Shown here: positions 20,940 to 32,443 of the stretch, in pieces
How the letters are laid out: each line of letters begins with the position of its first letter
Position numbering within the stretch: the stretch's first letter is position 1
DNA from: Pseudocercospora fijiensis CIRAD86
Taxonomy: Eukaryota; Ascomycota; Dothideomycetes; Mycosphaerellales; Mycosphaerellaceae
NCBI RefSeq assembly: GCF_000340215.1
Contig: NW_006921554.1
Location: forward strand, 124,001-188,000
Length of the DNA stretch: 64,000 nucleotides
Direction: 5' to 3'
Translations under genes and position numbers: made by a program
The notes under the pieces: generated by a model
Databases searched by the model: none
Told to the model about the DNA's origin: nothing
Seen by the model: only the letters and a program-made list of their open reading frames with translations

Positions 20940-22598
20940 ATACTATATTAAACTAAACTAGAGCCTACTACGATAAAATATACGACAATACGTATATATA
21001 GCTAAATTAGTCGCTATATATACCGCAAAATTTAATTCTACACAATTCGACAATCTACGAAGATATAATAGCTACTAGTATACGGATTCTAGATTAATCC
21101 GGCGCTAACCGAGCGTCTAACCTAAAGATAGTAATACTAGAGAAGGGTATCGTAGTAAGGAAGGATATAGGATTAATATATTTATAGTATTGCTAATAAG
21201 TATAGACTAGCTTAGGGAGGCCGAGTCGTAGTATTAAACTATCCGAAATTATTAATCGACTCCGAATTTAGTAAAGCTATTTATTAATAATATATATATC
21301 TATACTAGGCTAGCAATACTCGTACGCTAACCTACGATAGTATATAATACTATCTTAGGCAGACTATAATAGTAGACGTTAGTACTGCTTAGGGTTAGTA
21401 GAAGCTAAATATTTAAGTTATAGTAAAACGTACGGCTCTATATACTATCGATATACTACTCGTTATAGCGGCGGACTATAGTAATAGTACGAGTATTACT
21501 AGTATCCTAGTCTAATATACTACCGTCCGGAAATATAATATAGTCGGTAACCTTAGTATTAGCTAGAACTAGATTATATAGGAGGTATATAAACTAGTCT
21601 TCTAGATATATACGATCGAGTAGTAGATCCTTATTAGCGAACTAGCCTATAAAATAGAAAGAGGGATTTAAGATAGTAGAATAGCTACTAACTAGAAAGT
21701 AGTAGACGTAAGTATTATTACCCTCTCTAGCCTACTAGTATAGAAAGCCGATTCTCTCTAAGTTACAACCCTTAATCTCTTATTTAGTATAGGTAAGCGA
21801 GTAGGTAATATCCGGCTAGAGTATCTATATCTATATAATTAGCTATAGATCTCGCTACGTCGAAGATATAGTCTAGTATTAGAGTAATTCGATACTAATC
21901 GAAAGTATACCTCGCTAACTTTAATACCTTAAACCCTAAAGCCGGTTAGATCCGTAGGCTCTAGCTAATAGAATAGTACTATTAGCTAGGGAGCGGATAA
22001 CTAGCGTATTATCCTACGAGTAGTATAAGATCTAATACTAGGCTACGCTAGAGGTTAAGATATAGTTTAATGCTAGTTAGTTAGTATATAGGTTTATATA
22101 ATAGTATATATATATAAGAATCGAGTAGAGTCGATAGAATAAGACTTTATATTTCTATCTAATATATATACCGATAGGATAGTCGTAACTACCGCGAGTC
22201 TAAGAGGCGTTACTACTAGGAGCCTACGAGGCCTTAGATTTAATCTAATCCGCCTATTAGTTACTATCTAAAACGACTTCGTTACTAAGTCGACTAAGTA
22301 ATATCTAGTTATCTAGTTACCCGAGCGCTATTCGTTTATATTACTTATAACTATAATCTAGCTAAGATATAACTAGGCAAAATCTAGTAGTATCGAGCGA
22401 GTTTACTATACTAAGTAATACTATAGGATAGTATTACGCTAGAGTAACGTCGTCTAATATAGTTCTAGAGCTCGTATATTAAGATATAACGTATTAATAT
22501 ACTATATACGGCCTCTTTAAGAGTACTATACTATATAGCTAACTAGGCGACCTCCTTTATATAAAGCCTCTACTACTAGGATAACTTAATATTAAGAA
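20940..22598 (+). pseudogene. Unidentified long degraded gene, cut by a gap
   Basis: One plus frame stays readable for more than 450 codons with only TAA/TAG interruptions. Pieces are GGRVVVLNYPKLLIDSEFSK, SNTRTLTYDSI, QTIIVDVSTA, TALYTIDILLVIAADYSNST, ITSILV, YTTVRKYNIVGNLSIS, LISELAYKIERGI and GVTTRSLRGLRFNLIRLL. I could not name the family. It resembles large repeat-associated fungal proteins, but no catalytic motif is certain. It runs on the same strand as the Argonaute and ends at the assembly gap. Confidence 0.45.
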
Positions 22599-22698
22599 NN
22601 NNNNNNNNNNNNNNNNNNNNNNNNNNNNNNNNNNNNNNNNNNNNNNNNNNNNNNNNNNNNNNNNNNNNNNNNNNNNNNNNNNNNNNNNNNNNNNNNNN
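22599..22698. other. Assembly gap (100 N)
   Basis: One hundred N, a conventional gap size, so the real distance is unknown. Confidence 0.99.
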
Positions 22699-22930
22699 AA
22701 AAATTAAAACTAAAATTAAAAATAAAAATTAAAATTAAAATTAAAATTAAAATTAGGGTTAAAGTTAAGAATAAAGGTAAACCAAATATTTAAATAAAGA
22801 TAATATTATTAGATACTCTATACTTTCCTAGGTATATTTATCTCCTTTTAATTTATAAAAACTATAATCCCTTCTAATAGTAAATAGCGGATTATTTAAA
22901 GCCTTGTTATAAATCTTCGATAAATCTATA
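22699..22930. repeat. AAAATT low-complexity tract after the gap
   Basis: 22699-22770 is a run of AAAATT/AAAACT units ending ATTAGGGTTAAAGTTAAG. No gene is seen from there to 22930. The AT-tract may have caused the gap. Confidence 0.7.
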
Positions 22931-23024
22931 GCTTAATTAGAGGCAAACGCCGCTTACTTTATAAGTAGTCTATATCTATCTATAAAATCGGGCCTAGAAC
23001 TAATACCTATCTATAAAATGCCTA
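22931..23024 (+). repeat. Left terminal inverted repeat of the pogo-like element
   Basis: CGCCGCTTACTTTATAAG at 22948, and ACCTATCTATAAAAT present twice at 40-bp spacing (first copy ATATCTATCTATAAAAT), match the reverse complement of 26149-26243. Confidence 0.8.
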
Positions 23025-23479
23025 TAGATCGTATAGGTAGTTATTTTATATAGTTATCTTAGTATCTACCCGATTCTAGGTTATTCTAACGGTATTAGAG
23101 CGTTCTATAATTGTATATAGTAAGGGTATTATTATATAGTAGTATAAAGTCGCTTTAAGGGTAGGCTTTATAGCCTACCGAGTCGACCCTTTACTAACTA
23201 TTTATAAGACAACTACCTATTATATATATATAATTTTTATATTATATAAAAGTCCGGAGTAAGTAGATTAAGACTATATATCGTATATATCTATATAGTA
23301 TTAATATAGCTAGTATTTAGTAGATACGTAGAAAGTCGGTATATACGGCTTTAGCGGGCGTAGTAGGTATAAATTTACTACTTTCTAGTTCTTATACTAA
23401 TACGAGAGATTAGCTTATTCTAGTAGTATGTCTATATATTAAGAAGTATTAAATAACGTTGTTATAAGGCCTATTAATT

Positions 23480-24300
23480 TTTATCTAATATCTCCGGTAG
23501 CTCCGTATCCTCCTCGAGTAATAGATCTAGTACCTAACTTAACCCTATCTCCCCTTCTATCTCGTATAGCTATAGCTAAGAGCTAAGACCTATAGACTAT
23601 ATATAAAATACCTTATTGTCGCTATCAGACTCCTCTTTAATAAGGTCTTTGGCCGTACGTCGCCTCTATATCTCCTTAGTAAGTAAGGCAAGGTCCTTTA
23701 GTCTTAATCTTAATAGAAACAAGTTAATAGACCTATAGTACTAGGAGCCTAATAAGTCTTCCTTATTAGATAGCGCTCGGTCGTCTACTTCTGTGCTAAT
23801 TAGCGAGTCGTTATTCTCGAAGAAGGACAACTACTAGCTATAGCGATAACTTCTATTAAAGGTAGCTTCTTCTACGCCCTTATTCTTTATACGTAACTAA
23901 GCCTAATTACTATCTTTAAGTAATACTCGTTAGTGTAATAGCAACGTATCTACTAGTCTAAACCGAGCGGCCTTCTTCCGGCGTAGTAGCTTCGAAGGTG
24001 TAGTAGTAGCGAAGTAAGGATATAGATTACTAATAGACTCGTTGCTACCTATTAAATTAGCTAATTTAAACACTTTTAATAGAGCCTTATTTTCTAAGTT
24101 ATTAGGCAAATAGCGGCTAGTACTAGTACTATATTTAACTACTCTTAACTCGCGCCTCTCTAGTTAGAATATCTTCTTAATCGGACCTTGCTTATAATAA
24201 CTAGTAAGCGGTCCGGTCTTATAGGATACTACCTAGAAGTAACGGTAAAGACAGCTTAAATAGTAACTATAAGGTACGCTTAAGAAGGGGTTTTTTCTTA
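23480..24300 (-). pseudogene. Second frame or C-terminal extension of the pogo-like element
   Basis: A minus-strand frame with TAA/TAG at Gln/Trp-like sites follows the transposase, inside the same inverted repeats. Readable pieces are RRELRVVKYSTSTSRYLPNN, LLRRKKAARFRLVDTLLLH, LSFFENNDSLISTEVDDRAL and IKEESDSDNKVFYI. It is acidic at the end and matches no family known to me. It could be the C-terminus of the transposase across an intron, or a separate protein. Confidence 0.5.
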
Positions 24301-26140
24301 TTCTTAGTACGGCCTGTTCTAGTTATTACAGTACCGATTGTCTTCCGCTAGCGCTTATAATAAACCTTCTACTACTTTTCTATCTTCGCCGCCTTACTAT
24401 TAACTACCTTCTAAGCCTTCTTAATAGCTAATAACTCGCGGTTAGCTATCCGCGACTAGACCTTATAAGTATACGCTATTCTAATATTCTACTATTTACT
24501 AGTATTAGCTTTCCGTGCCTTACGTACCTTAGTAGCTATCTCTATCTCTAAAAGGTCGTAAAGGGCTTATACTCTAGTATTAGTATAGAATAGTACTAAA
24601 GTTGTTATACCTTCGAGAAGACCTTATATTAGTAAGGATAGCGGTCTATACTAATTTAATCGCTCGTTAAGTACGTTAACCTATCGCTTTATAGTACGGA
24701 TAGTTAAGGCTAGATTAAATAGGCTTATATATACTAGAGGCTACAAATCCAGTAGGTATAAGACCTTAAATAGCTTGCCTATTTCGTAGGCCTTATAGAG
24801 CCTATCTAGGTCCCGTACGAGGAGGTCTGCCTTCTCGTCGATTTTACGCTTTATATAGGCGACTATATACGTACCGTACTCGTCTTAGAGAAAGTCGAGC
24901 GCTCGTTAAGCGCTTATAGGGGCAATTCTAGCCTTCCGGAAGGCCGAGAGAATATTGTCGCTTTTAAAGGTCTTCCGCCGGATAGTATTAATAGTATCTA
25001 TAAACTAAGTTATCCTAAATTCGCCTATACCGAGCCTAGTATATTATATTACTACCTAGCGGTAGTAGTGCTTATAGACCTGGAATAAGACTATATCCAG
25101 TAGCTATAGGAAGTATTAGATATATAGCAGAAGGGTAAAGATTAGAATGCGGTGTTTCCGAGCGAAGTTAATAAACTTAAAGAACTCGTAGCTTCTGAAA
25201 TTGTCTATTACTAGAAGCCGATGTTAGTCTTTGCTAGCAGGCCTTATTAACCTTTCGAAGTACTTGATCTAGTGTAAGGCAAACTCGTCGTTTAAATAGC
25301 TGCTATCTATTATACTAATAAGATAGTATACTAGCAACTAGTTAAACTAGTGTTTAAGAAGGAACGTGCCTTATACTAGTAGTATTAGCTTAATAAAGGC
25401 TCCGTAGGTATTTACTACTTTTACTAAGGTTATATACTTCCTATTAGTATTAGTTGCCGCCTATAACCGCCTCTTTAGATCTATTGTAACTACCTGTTCG
25501 GCGCCTCTAATACTTATCCGGAAACCTGTCTTATCTATATTCTAGCAGTTCTTAAGGCTAATCTTATAGACCTGTATTAACTCGTATAGCTTAGTAAACT
25601 ACGAGCCGATAAATTAAGGGTCGTATACTTCCTTCCTTACTATCTCGATAGGCTTCCTTTTAATCTCTTTAATGATATACTTCTTTGTCTACCTCTTATA
25701 CTACCTACTACCTAATAGTACTAGTATTTTACCTTCTAGAAGTAACCGCTTTAGTATTAACTTAGCCGTAGTGCGAATAAGTAACGTTAGTAGCGATAGG
25801 TCTATTAATTCTCGAGATCTATAGTATTCGATAAGGGCGATAGATTAGGCTTCTAAGAGGCGAGAATACGACGATTTACGGTTAGTACGGCTCGTAGTAC
25901 TATTATATCGTCGATATAATCGATAATAGATATCGTTATAGTAGTGTTCGTTATACTATCGTCGTAGGTTAACTAGGTAGTAGTATATATATTCAAACTC
26001 GCGAATTGCTACTATCTAAGCAACTACCCGAGTATCTTTAGCTAGGTTTTTAGCCGCAGATTTGTAGACGGCCTTCCGTACGCGTTTCCTCGACTTCCGC
26101 TTTCCTAATAGTGTTGTAGTAGTGTTAAATAGTTAGGAAA
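24300..26140 (-). pseudogene. pogo/Fot1-like DDE transposase
   Basis: The N-terminus is basic (GKRKSRKRVRKAVYKSAAKN) and resembles the start of CENP-B/Tc5-type helix-turn-helix proteins. The DDE-1 core follows. NIDKTGFRISIRGAEQVVTI stands where families have N-DETGF (Glu to Lys here). KYITLVKVVNTYGAFIKPIL is next, and VIDNFRSYEFFKFI lies at the position of the second Asp (usually DGHxSH). FL-LLDIVLFQVYK matches the QPLDVGVF motif with the third Asp. A Lys-rich C-terminus follows. Stops are TAA/TAG only. The enzyme would cut and paste the element at TA sites. Confidence 0.85.
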
Positions 26141-26148
26141 GATGGTCT

Positions 26149-26243
26149 GTATATACTATTATAGATAGGTGTTAGTTGCTAAGGCTATTTTATAGATAGG
26201 TATAGACCGCTTACGAAGTAAGCGGCGTATAACTCTACTAAGC
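26149..26243 (-). repeat. Right terminal inverted repeat of the pogo-like element
   Basis: The reverse complement reads CGCCGCTTACTTCGTAAGCG and then two ACCTATCTATAA-A/TA units about 40 bp apart, matching 22948-23024 base for base over most of its length. Confidence 0.8.
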
Positions 26244-26410
26244 CGCGGATAATAAACTTAGAATTAGCTATAGACTCTAAGTAACTTAAATAGGTATTAG
26301 TATTAAGTATATTTTAGATTGAAAATAGGATAGTAATTAATATAATACTAAATATAGATATAGATATAGTAGCTACTATAAAAGTAATTAAAGCTTTCTA
26401 GGTTTATATA
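26244..26410. other. Short spacer between the pogo-like element and the LINE
   Basis: AT-rich sequence with TATAGATATAGATATAG runs. Nothing else seen. Confidence 0.5.
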
Positions 26411-26429
26411 TAGATAGATAGATAGATAT
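26411..26429. repeat. TAGA microsatellite, 3' tail of the LINE
   Basis: TAGATAGATAGATAGATAT on the plus strand lies just after the 3' UTR of the LINE in its own direction. Confidence 0.75.
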
Positions 26430-26665
26430 TTCATTTGCCTGTTGTAGTGCCTTTCGGCCTATATAGGTCTGTTTCTATGTATTGTTTTAGGTAGGAAACC
26501 AACTTAGTTAGTAAAAACCTCCCTCCTGTCCTATTTACAAGTGTTAATCTTCCTCGTTTCCTTGTTTTCCTTCCTCTAGGGTGCACTAGTGTTATAGTTG
26601 TTACCCTCTAACTACCTTGCCTACTACCCTACCCTTCTTTCCCCCTCTTCTTCCCTCCTTCTTAT

Positions 26666-29600
26666 CTACTCCTTAGTTTCCCTTGCTAGTGCGAATTGTT
26701 GTACAAATCCCTGTTTAATAATCTACTTTACTATCCTCTTTAGGTCTTCTTTGCTTTAGATTAGCTTGTCGTATTCCCTTTCTATTGCTTTTAGTCTCTA
26801 ATTACTTCTGCCTTCTAACTATTAAGGGCAGACTAGCAGCATATGCTTAGGGTTCTAAGATTAGTAGCTATATTAGTAAGCCCTGCTTTCAATTCCTAGG
26901 ACGTTTCTTCTAAATAGGTAAGATCTAAGTCTAATGTGTTTAGATCTGATTTGGATAGCTAGGCTTGCCTCGGCCCTATTTAGGTCCTTATAGAGCTAGT
27001 AGTTGTGTTAACTAAATTTGATTAGTGCCTTTAGGGTTCCTAGTCTGACTTGTGTTTTGTTCTATTCCTACTCCTATAGGTATCTAGCAATTGATTCTAC
27101 TAGGCTTTGTTTCTCTCCCTTTGGCTTATCTTCCTTTAGCCTTATATTTAGTCCCTAAAGCTCTTTCTCTAGCATTTCTCTTGTTAAGACTCTATATTGC
27201 TCTAGGTCTTTGACCTTCTAGGGAGTTATTTATAGTCTGTCTCGCCTCCTAGTCCTAATATACTAGGCTTTTATCTTGTCTAGTGCCTTTTAGATAGTCT
27301 ATTAGGCTAGGTATTCTATTGTCTTTACTGTATATTAGTGTCTTAGTCCCTTGAAGTATTGTTTAACTAGTGGGATCCCTAATTCCATTTCTACTACCCT
27401 TATTAGTATAGTTTTGTATACTCCTAGGATTTTCTTTAGGCTTTAGGTTTAGGACCTACTAACTAGTTACTTAATCCTCTTTAGTGTTTTCTCCTAGGCT
27501 GTCTATATCTATACTCTATATAGTATTGCTAGCTTGACAATTGCTTTATATATAACTTTGGCTTTCTCGAATGTAGCCCCCTATATAGATACTATAAGCC
27601 TATTAATAGATTGTATATTAGCATCTGCCCTCTGCTTTGCTTTCTTTACTTATAGTCCCTAATTCAGTTTTAGATCTAGCTAGATCCCTAGTACCCTAAG
27701 CTCTGCTAATAGTTAGGTTTCAAAGCCTTAGATAGTAATTAATTGCTTTATATTGTAGGTTGATTTAGCCTTGCTAAAGTGGATGAGCTAGTACTTTTCT
27801 AGGGCGAATTTTGCTCTATATCTCCTTGCCTATTTTTTATACTCCTAGTGCTTCTCTTCTAGGATCTTGTAGTTGGTTTCTATTATCTTAGACTAGGCTA
27901 GGATGTTTGTATCATCTACAAACCCTAATGCTAATGTGTTTTTTGATTCTAGGAGTAGGAGTAGGTCTGCTATAAAGATAAGGAAGAGGATTAGGGAGAG
28001 TGTTAATCCTTAGGGGATTCCCTTTTTAGTTAGCATTAGATCTAATTTGAATTTGCCTAGAATAAGCTATATTGATCTTTCCTATAGGAAGGACTAGATA
28101 AATTGGACTATCTAGTTTAGTATAGCTTTCTGTTTAAGTATATATAGGAGCCTTTTATAGGAGACATTGTTAAAGGCTCCTAAGATATTAAGGGAGAGGA
28201 GGGTTGCTACCTAGTTTTAACTATAGTGCTAGATATGCTTAATCTGTTCTATAATTAGTTCTATAGCTGTTAGTATTAACCTCTTCTTTCTTCCTCCTAT
28301 CTAGCCTTTAGGAAGGATATTTCTTTCCTTAATAAAGGTTATTAGCCTTTTAGCGACAATTTTTTCTAGCACCTTGCCTATTATATTAAGTAGGGCTATT
28401 AGTCTATAGGCTTTAAGCTGTATATAGTCTTCCTTCTAGGGCTTCCTTAGTACTACTATTAGGGACTTCCTAAATAGTCTTAGGTAGTGTCCTAGTGCTA
28501 GGCTTTGTAAAAAGATATTAGCTAGTGCTAGGGCTAGCCCCTTCCTATATGCTTTTAGAAGTTTGTTGTAGATCTTGTCTTCTCCTAGTGCCTTATTGCC
28601 TAGAATTTTCTTTAGGATCCTTTTAATAGTTTCGGGTTTAACCTAGGTATCTCTTAGTATACCTAGTAGTAGAGTCTCTTATTCTTTCTCCTTTATATCT
28701 AATAGGTCTGCTTATACTTTTCTATAGAAGAAGTGTTGGCCTAGGGCTCTTACTTTCCCTTCTATTATAGTCTGCATTTATCCTTATTAGTCTATAATAT
28801 CCGGGAATTGTAGTAGCGTATCCTTGTCCTATTTAGGTCTCCTTACCTATTTAGCTATCCTCTATATCTCCTCTAGTTTCTTTGTAATTATTCCTATTAT
28901 AGATCTCTATTCTTGTATCTTGTCTTTCTTAATCTAGATCTTCTTTTCCTAGTAGGCTTTATTATAGTTGTCCTATGCTTCCTAGGTATAGGTTTATATC
29001 TACTGCCTCCTAGCCTTCCTTACTGCTTTAACCTTCCTTATATACTTACTAGTCTAGTATAGTTGCTAGTATAGTAAATGTTTCTTTGCTAGGGTATGCT
29101 TTCTAGCTACCTGTTTTAGGATTCCTATTAGTTCTTCTACTGCCTTGTCAATATCCTCTAGCCTTAGTAGGTGCTTTGTTAAGAGTTCCTCTAGTTTTAG
29201 GTCCCTTTCTAGTTCCTCCTTAATCCTGCCCTATTAGGCACCTTTCTAGTTAAGCTTCTCCTCTAGTTCCCTTTCCTAATTAGCTTAGATATTCAGCTTA
29301 CTCTGTACCGGGAAGTAGTCTAATAATTCTTCTAGTTCCTAGTTAACCTTGCATCTTGTAATCTTGTTCCTAATCTAATATAATACAAAGTATAGGTCTA
29401 GTATACTGCTGCTTCCTCTTGCCTCCTAAGTAATTAGTCCCTTTAGGGTAACAATTTCTATTCCTTCCCTCTCTAATATGTTAATTAGTCTTCCTACTAG
29501 GAAGTAGTAAGCTAGGGTAAAGTCTAAGCCTTAGAGGGGGTAGTAGAGGTTGAAATCCCTAAGTAGGATTTAGTAGGTGTTCCCCTAGATAACTCTAGGT

Positions 29601-29990
29601 AGTCTTTCTAGGGTTTTTAGTTAGGTACTGCTTCTTAAGTCTAGTAGTAGGTTGTATATATAGTAGACTTGGAGTGTACCTTAAGATGTCTCTACTTAAA
29701 CTAATATTAGGTCCCTATCCTCCTATAGTATAGCCTGCTAGGTTTCTATATCTATCTCCTTACTAATATAGATGTATATCCTTAGGGCTCCCTAGTTGTA
29801 GATAATTAGGTAGTATCTTAGGTCTTTAACTGTTGCTAGTCTCTTTATATATAGGTTGAGCTAGGGCTCTTAGATTGCAATAATGTAATGTTCTTTTAGG
29901 TTTAGTGCTTAAAGGAAGCTCCTCTATACCTTGTCTTTACTCTTGTTAACATTGTACTATATAATGTTCAGTAATATTGCAATGTTTATT
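26666..29990 (-). pseudogene. LINE ORF2: endonuclease and reverse transcriptase
   Basis: The N-terminal part is an AP-endonuclease-like domain: IIAIQEPQLN and, near 29540, RDFNLYYPL, the decayed GDFNxHHPxWG motif. The reverse transcriptase shows LRLFRKSLIVVLRKP, LIALLNIIGKVLEKIVAKRL, GAFNNVSYKRLL, GIPQGLTLSLILFLIF in one reading at about 28020-27970, and the catalytic FVDDTNIL near 27930. The C-terminus (RSYLFRRNVLGIES, NPKHMLLVCP) is the usual Cys/His end of fungal LINE ORF2. TAG at 26666 is a plausible real stop. ORF1 lies directly upstream. The product copies its own RNA into nicked DNA. Interrupting codons are TAG/TAA at Gln/Trp sites, and fewer than in other elements here. Confidence 0.87.
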
Positions 29991-29994
29991 AGGT

Positions 29995-31278
29995 TTCATC
30001 TATATTATTTCCCTATAAGTTTTCCTTTAGTCTTCCCTCACTTTAGACTAATATTTAACTAAGCTTTGTCTGCCCTACTTCCTTTCCTATAATATTAAGG
30101 TATCTTAGTCTCCCTAGTTGCTAGTAACTCTCTTATACTAGTAAGGCCCTAAATGTAAACCTATTATCTTGTCTAGACCTCTTTTATAGCACTTAGCTAG
30201 GTTGCTTCTATACCTAGCTGCCCTAGCTTATTGTATATCTTTTTAGTATATTAATTCTAGCTTCCTTTGCCTTCCTAGCTGCCTATATTCTTACTAGGCA
30301 TTCCTTCGCCTAAGAGGGGTGTCTTTTAGTATAGTATGCATATCTTGCTTCTCCCTTATATGCTTTGCATTCTTTAACCTAGTAATCCCCTATATAATAG
30401 GAGTAGGTGTTGGTTGTCTTTGTGCACTTAGCTACTAAGTGTCTATAGTGTTGATATTTAAAGCACTGTATTATCCTATAGTTGCTTCTATGTATCTCTG
30501 TTTCTAATCTTTCAAAGTCCTAAAACAACCCCTAGTCTAGTACTATATTAGCTTGCTCTACACTCCCTATCTAGATAATTAGGGAAGACTGCTTCTTAGT
30601 CTCTTCGATTTTCCTTTTAATCTATACTACTTTTGTGATCTTTAGGCCTAGGCATATAGCTTGGTTTTGTCTCTATAGGCTCTTAATATCCTATTCTTCC
30701 TTAAAGCTTCTTGTTATACTATAGGCTATAATTATAAATTGCTATTAGGAGACCTTTGCTGTTTTCCCTATCTTAGTTGTCTATTCTTTTTATGTTTCTA
30801 GCTTCTTTTTGTCCTGCTCTTGTACTATAAACAGCTTAATTACCCCTTTACCTTCGTTCCTAGCCCTAATTACCTCTTTAACTGTAATTCTTTCTACAAT
30901 CTCTTTCCCTATAAGTCCTTAGATTTCCTTTTGCTCCTATAGGTCCGTAATATAGACTCTAACTACTGTCCTCGGGGGTTTTAGCGCCTCCTAACTAGCT
31001 ACTGCTGCCTAGGTACGGTAGTTTAGGCTTGTCTCCTATTGTTTCTTCGTAATCTTTGCTACGACTATATTAGCTACCTTTATAATTACGTAGCTTGCCT
31101 GGTTGTAGATTGCTTTCAGTCCTCTAAGGAGTTCTAAGATCATTATCCTATATACCCTCTTAGGGGTTCTTCTATCTTCCGCCTTTAGCACCTCCTCTAC
31201 CCTAGTATATAGTGCTTTCTATTCGTCCTCCCTTCCTTCTTAACTATCTTCCCTTCGTCTCTGATTGTTCGCTGCCAT
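29995..31278 (-). pseudogene. LINE ORF1: gag-like RNA-binding protein
   Basis: Starts at ATG (31278) with MAANNQRRRED. A charged helical part follows (EEVLKAEDRRTPKRVYRIMI, KVANIVVAKITKKQ). Near 30300-30450 two or three CCHC-type zinc knuckles appear, one reading CFKYQHYRHLVAKC with a Cys changed to Tyr. The ending overlaps or adjoins ORF2 at about 30000. ORF1 proteins of Tad-clade elements bind the element RNA. The exact stop is uncertain. Confidence 0.82.
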
Positions 31279-31330
31279 TTTCAAAGCGGCGAGAATGGTT
31301 TATATATAATAGAAAGAGTTAGGATAAGTA

Positions 31331-31770
31331 AGCATTCTACTTATTTAAAGTTCATAGTTTTACTTTTAGTAAGTAAAGGTATAATAAATATAGATACAAA
31401 TATAGGGAAATAATTAAATAGATATATATATATAATATGGTAGTTAGATTTCTCTATATTACAATATCTAAACGATTCGAAAAGGGAGTAAGTAAATAAT
31501 AAGTTTTTATAGTACGCTAAGCTTTACGAATAAGATCTATAGCGCTACCGAGGAGCTTAATAATTACATCTAAGTTAGAGTTCCTTAATAGTATTCCTAC
31601 CTTCTTTAGTAGCCTACTCTAGACTATATAAGAAGTAGTTATTAAAAATTAAAATAGTAGTAAAAGATTTAGAGATACTTAAAAGAGTATTAATAGATAT
31701 AGATTTAAAATAGTAGAATAGTATAAGTCTATTCTTAGTCTATATAAGGTAGCTTCGATATAGTAGTAGA
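31331..31770. other. AT-rich spacer between LINE and hAT copy B
   Basis: Contains a TATA-run at 31420-31436 and no readable gene. It may include the LINE 5' UTR and old host sequence. Confidence 0.5.
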
Positions 31771-32114
31771 TAGACCCCGTAGTAGCTTAGGTTACTTTAG
31801 TTTAGTTTAATAGGCTAAAATTCTAGTTTGGTTTAGTTTAGTTTACTAAGAAACTATAGTAGTAGTAGGTTCGAGCTATAAAATTTATCGGTTTCTAAGA
31901 AGTATAAGAATATATACGTAACTTAAAGCAAGCCCTTTATAAGATCCAGTAGTATAGCCGGTAGCGTAGCCGGCATTTTTATATCTTAGTACTAATAGAA
32001 TTTTTAAGGACTTTAATTCCGTAGTAGTTATAAGAAGGTATTTATATTACCCTAAATCTATAGACAATTAGCTAAGGTTACTAGCTTATTAAGTATATAT
32101 ATATATATATATAA
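31771..32114. mobile_element. hAT copy B, left end
   Basis: Starts TAGACCCCGTAGTAG with the GTTTAGTTTAG subterminal repeats and continues with the GCCGGC motifs at 31952-31975. It matches 551-890 of copy A. The Copia element is inserted at 32115, and the copy resumes at 38515. The 8 bases before it are GTAGTAGA; the other end is lost. Confidence 0.88.
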
Positions 32115-32265
32115 TATAACTAGGACTACGTAACTGTTAGTATAGTAGAGATTTCTATACTATTCTAACTATACTAATCTATATAGAATAATCAATTAAT
32201 TAGTACTAATACAATATATACGCTAAAGTAGTATTACGTAATATAGCATATTAGGGCGCGTAATA
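32115..32265 (+). repeat. 5' LTR of the Copia element
   Basis: Starts TATAACTAGGACTACGTAAC (originally TG) and ends GCGCGTAATA (originally CA). It matches 38364-38514. The next bases, GTTATAAGCCCGGG, are the likely primer-binding region. Confidence 0.9.
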
Positions 32266-32443
32266 GTTATAAGCCCGGGTTTAATCTGTAGTATTAGAGG
32301 CTACTATAGTAAAAGAGGCAGGGGAAAAATTTTCTATTCTACGAATAATAACTTTAGTAAGAAAATTAGTCTCTACGGCACTAATCAAACCCTTAAGTCT
32401 ATACGATAATAAGACTATTAAGATTATAAAGATATCTTTAATA

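Larger units (their letters stand above)
22931..26243 (-). mobile_element. pogo/Fot1-like Tc1-mariner transposon
   Basis: Long imperfect terminal inverted repeats (about 80-95 bp) bound a minus-strand DDE transposase and a second frame. At 3.3 kb it is longer than classical Fot1 (about 1.9 kb). The flanking TA duplication could not be fixed because the outermost bases are mutated. RIP is strong. Confidence 0.8.
26411..31330 (-). mobile_element. Tad-like non-LTR retrotransposon (LINE)
   Basis: Minus strand, with ORF1 (zinc knuckles) and ORF2 (endonuclease, reverse transcriptase, terminal knuckle). The 3' end, at the left, is a TATC microsatellite (26411-26429), as in several fungal LINEs. The 5' limit is not sharp. 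On the plus strand TpG is common but CpA is almost absent, so C-to-T changes are confined to one strand. The coding frames are therefore much less damaged than in neighbours. Confidence 0.88.

Noticed and set aside
22699..22770. ATTAGGGTTAAAGTT after the gap as degenerate telomere repeat
   Set aside because: Only one TTAGGG is present among AAAATT units; too weak for an interstitial telomere.
32266..32290. GTTATAAGCCCGGGTTTAATCTG as part of a tRNA gene
   Set aside because: It resembles a T-arm but there is no acceptor, D or anticodon stem around it; it lies just after the Copia LTR, where a primer-binding site is expected.
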